Below are positions 30,360 through 30,826 of a DNA stretch of 30,826 nt, in pieces; positions within the stretch are counted from its first letter, which is position 1; every line of letters starts with the position of its first letter. The notes below the pieces were generated by a model. The model was not told the origin of the DNA. It worked only from the letters and a program-made list of their open reading frames with translations, and made no database searches. Position numbers and translations under genes: made by a program. The stretch covers positions 1 to 30,826 of the forward strand of contig CAJUKY010000006.1 of NCBI GenBank assembly GCA_910587055.1. The letters are read 5' to 3'. Source of the DNA: Candidatus Gastranaerophilales bacterium. GTDB lineage: Bacteria > Cyanobacteriota > Vampirovibrionia > Gastranaerophilales > Gastranaerophilaceae.

Positions 30360-30587
30360 CTAATCTTTCCATTCAATTTTATAGCCAAGAAATTCTGCGA
30401 TTTGTTTTATTTCCCAGTATTTTAAATTACCGCTGTTAAGCCTTTTTGAAAAATTGGGAAGACTTATCGGTTTATCAAGTGTGTTATTGTAAGCTTCAAG
30501 AAATGTTGTTAAATTATACCCCTTCATTCTCAAACGGGCTTTAATTTCATCAATTGTTGTTTTAATAAATCTCTTGTCTTCCTGCAT
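30360..30587 (-). CDS. 75-aa HTH-like regulator, paralogue of the 7257 gene
   Basis: 75 residues from the ATG at 30587 (MQEDKRFIKTT). The upstream in-frame extension to 30668 is low-complexity and unlikely to be coding. The shared pattern with the 75-aa protein at 7257-7484 is N-[FL]-x-[KN]-[KR]L, Y-x-[ED]-I, IA-[ED]-x-LGY-x-IE, and the same length. It probably binds DNA. A TGA-TATAAT extended -10 lies on the minus strand at 30607-30615, giving a short leader of about 13 nt and no Shine-Dalgarno. Downstream is the uvrB stop, convergent, with a gap of 24 nt. Confidence 0.7.
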   Translation of the reverse strand: MQEDKRFIKTTIDEIKARLRMKGYNLTTFLEAYNNTLDKPISLPNFSKRLNSGNLKYWEIKQIAEFLGYKIEWKD

Positions 30588-30606
30588 AATTATTAATTTA
30601 TGTAAA

Positions 30607-30615
30607 ATTATATCA
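30607..30615 (-). promoter_or_regulatory. Extended -10 of the second 75-aa regulator
   Basis: TGA-TATAAT on the minus strand, 19 nt before the start codon. The hexamer is a perfect match to the consensus. Confidence 0.5.
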
Positions 30616-30723
30616 CAAGTTTTAATTAAAAAGTATTTATATTTTAATGCAACATAATAAATAGGCAATTTTAGGGGCGGGAAAGTTTTTATATATTTAA
30701 ATAGGTTTTTAAAAGGATATTAA

Positions 30724-30826
30724 TTGAGTATAAAATTCGAAAATCTTATAAAACTACGCGGCAGTTTTAATTCCTTGAATGTTACAAAGGCGCCAAAGCT
30801 TGTTGCAAGTAAATTTACCCCAGATC
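30724..30826 (+). CDS. Start of an unknown gene, cut by the window end
   Basis: A TTG start with AAAAGGA 6 nt upstream opens an uninterrupted frame to the window edge (34 codons; MSIKFENLIKLRGSF, then NVTKAPKLVASKF). The good ribosome binding site supports translation. Too little is present to name a family. Confidence 0.5.
   Translation, partial: MSIKFENLIKLRGSFNSLNVTKAPKLVASKFTPD

Overview
The window is AT-rich bacterial chromosome, densely coded on both strands, from an organism with a double envelope and an anaerobic lifestyle. Signs of this are an S-layer-homology protein, two prepilin-type proteins, a Spy/CpxP-like periplasmic protein, UppP and an oxygen-sensitive-type hybrid cluster protein. 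The combination of SLH proteins, a glycine-rich giant prepilin, many short hypothetical proteins and low G+C suggests an uncultured gut bacterium of the non-photosynthetic cyanobacterial sister group (Gastranaerophilales/Vampirovibrionia). That assignment is inference from gene style, not from a marker phylogeny.

Layout. 1-5.6 kb: an EF-hand-like protein, a deiminase-fold (agmatine deiminase/PAD-like) protein, an SLH envelope protein, and a 5'-nucleotidase-type phosphoesterase fused to an MshE-N-like domain. 5.6-7.8 kb: uppP, queD, two overlapping small membrane proteins, a 75-aa HTH-like regulator with palindromic operators, and a divergent 59-aa gene. 7.8-9.9 kb: a dispersed inverted repeat, then rpsB-tsf. 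10-14 kb (minus strand): a methyltransferase-like protein, a short hypothetical, an orphan OppD-type ATPase, a YkgJ-type cysteine-cluster protein and a COG3580-type activase-related protein whose C-terminus is made from a repeat half. 14-19.2 kb: an acyl-CoA synthetase, a trpR-trpB operon without trpA, hcp and tRNA-Arg(UCU). 19.3-23 kb (minus): yggT, mtnP, a pilin-like protein, then a Spy-like / ECF sigma / anti-sigma operon. 23-30.8 kb: nadE, an XRE regulator, an 803-aa glycine-rich prepilin-anchored protein, a previously unlabelled compact toxin-antitoxin-like locus, uvrB, a second 75-aa HTH-like regulator and the start of an unknown gene.

Three things stand out. (1) At 28.06-28.29 kb a 25-residue hydrophobic peptide with a perfect Shine-Dalgarno is overlapped by a short antisense RNA with its own -10 box and terminator: a candidate type I toxin-antitoxin. 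(2) Six genes lack a Shine-Dalgarno and instead carry an extended -10 (TGn plus hexamer) ending exactly 6-7 nt before the ATG, which predicts leaderless mRNAs. (3) Several unusual architectures occur: MshE-N plus nucleotidase, prepilin plus polyglycine fibre, an anti-sigma/ECF/Spy operon resembling Cnr-type metal sensing, and a Trp-repressor-controlled lone TrpB that would fit indole salvage in the gut.
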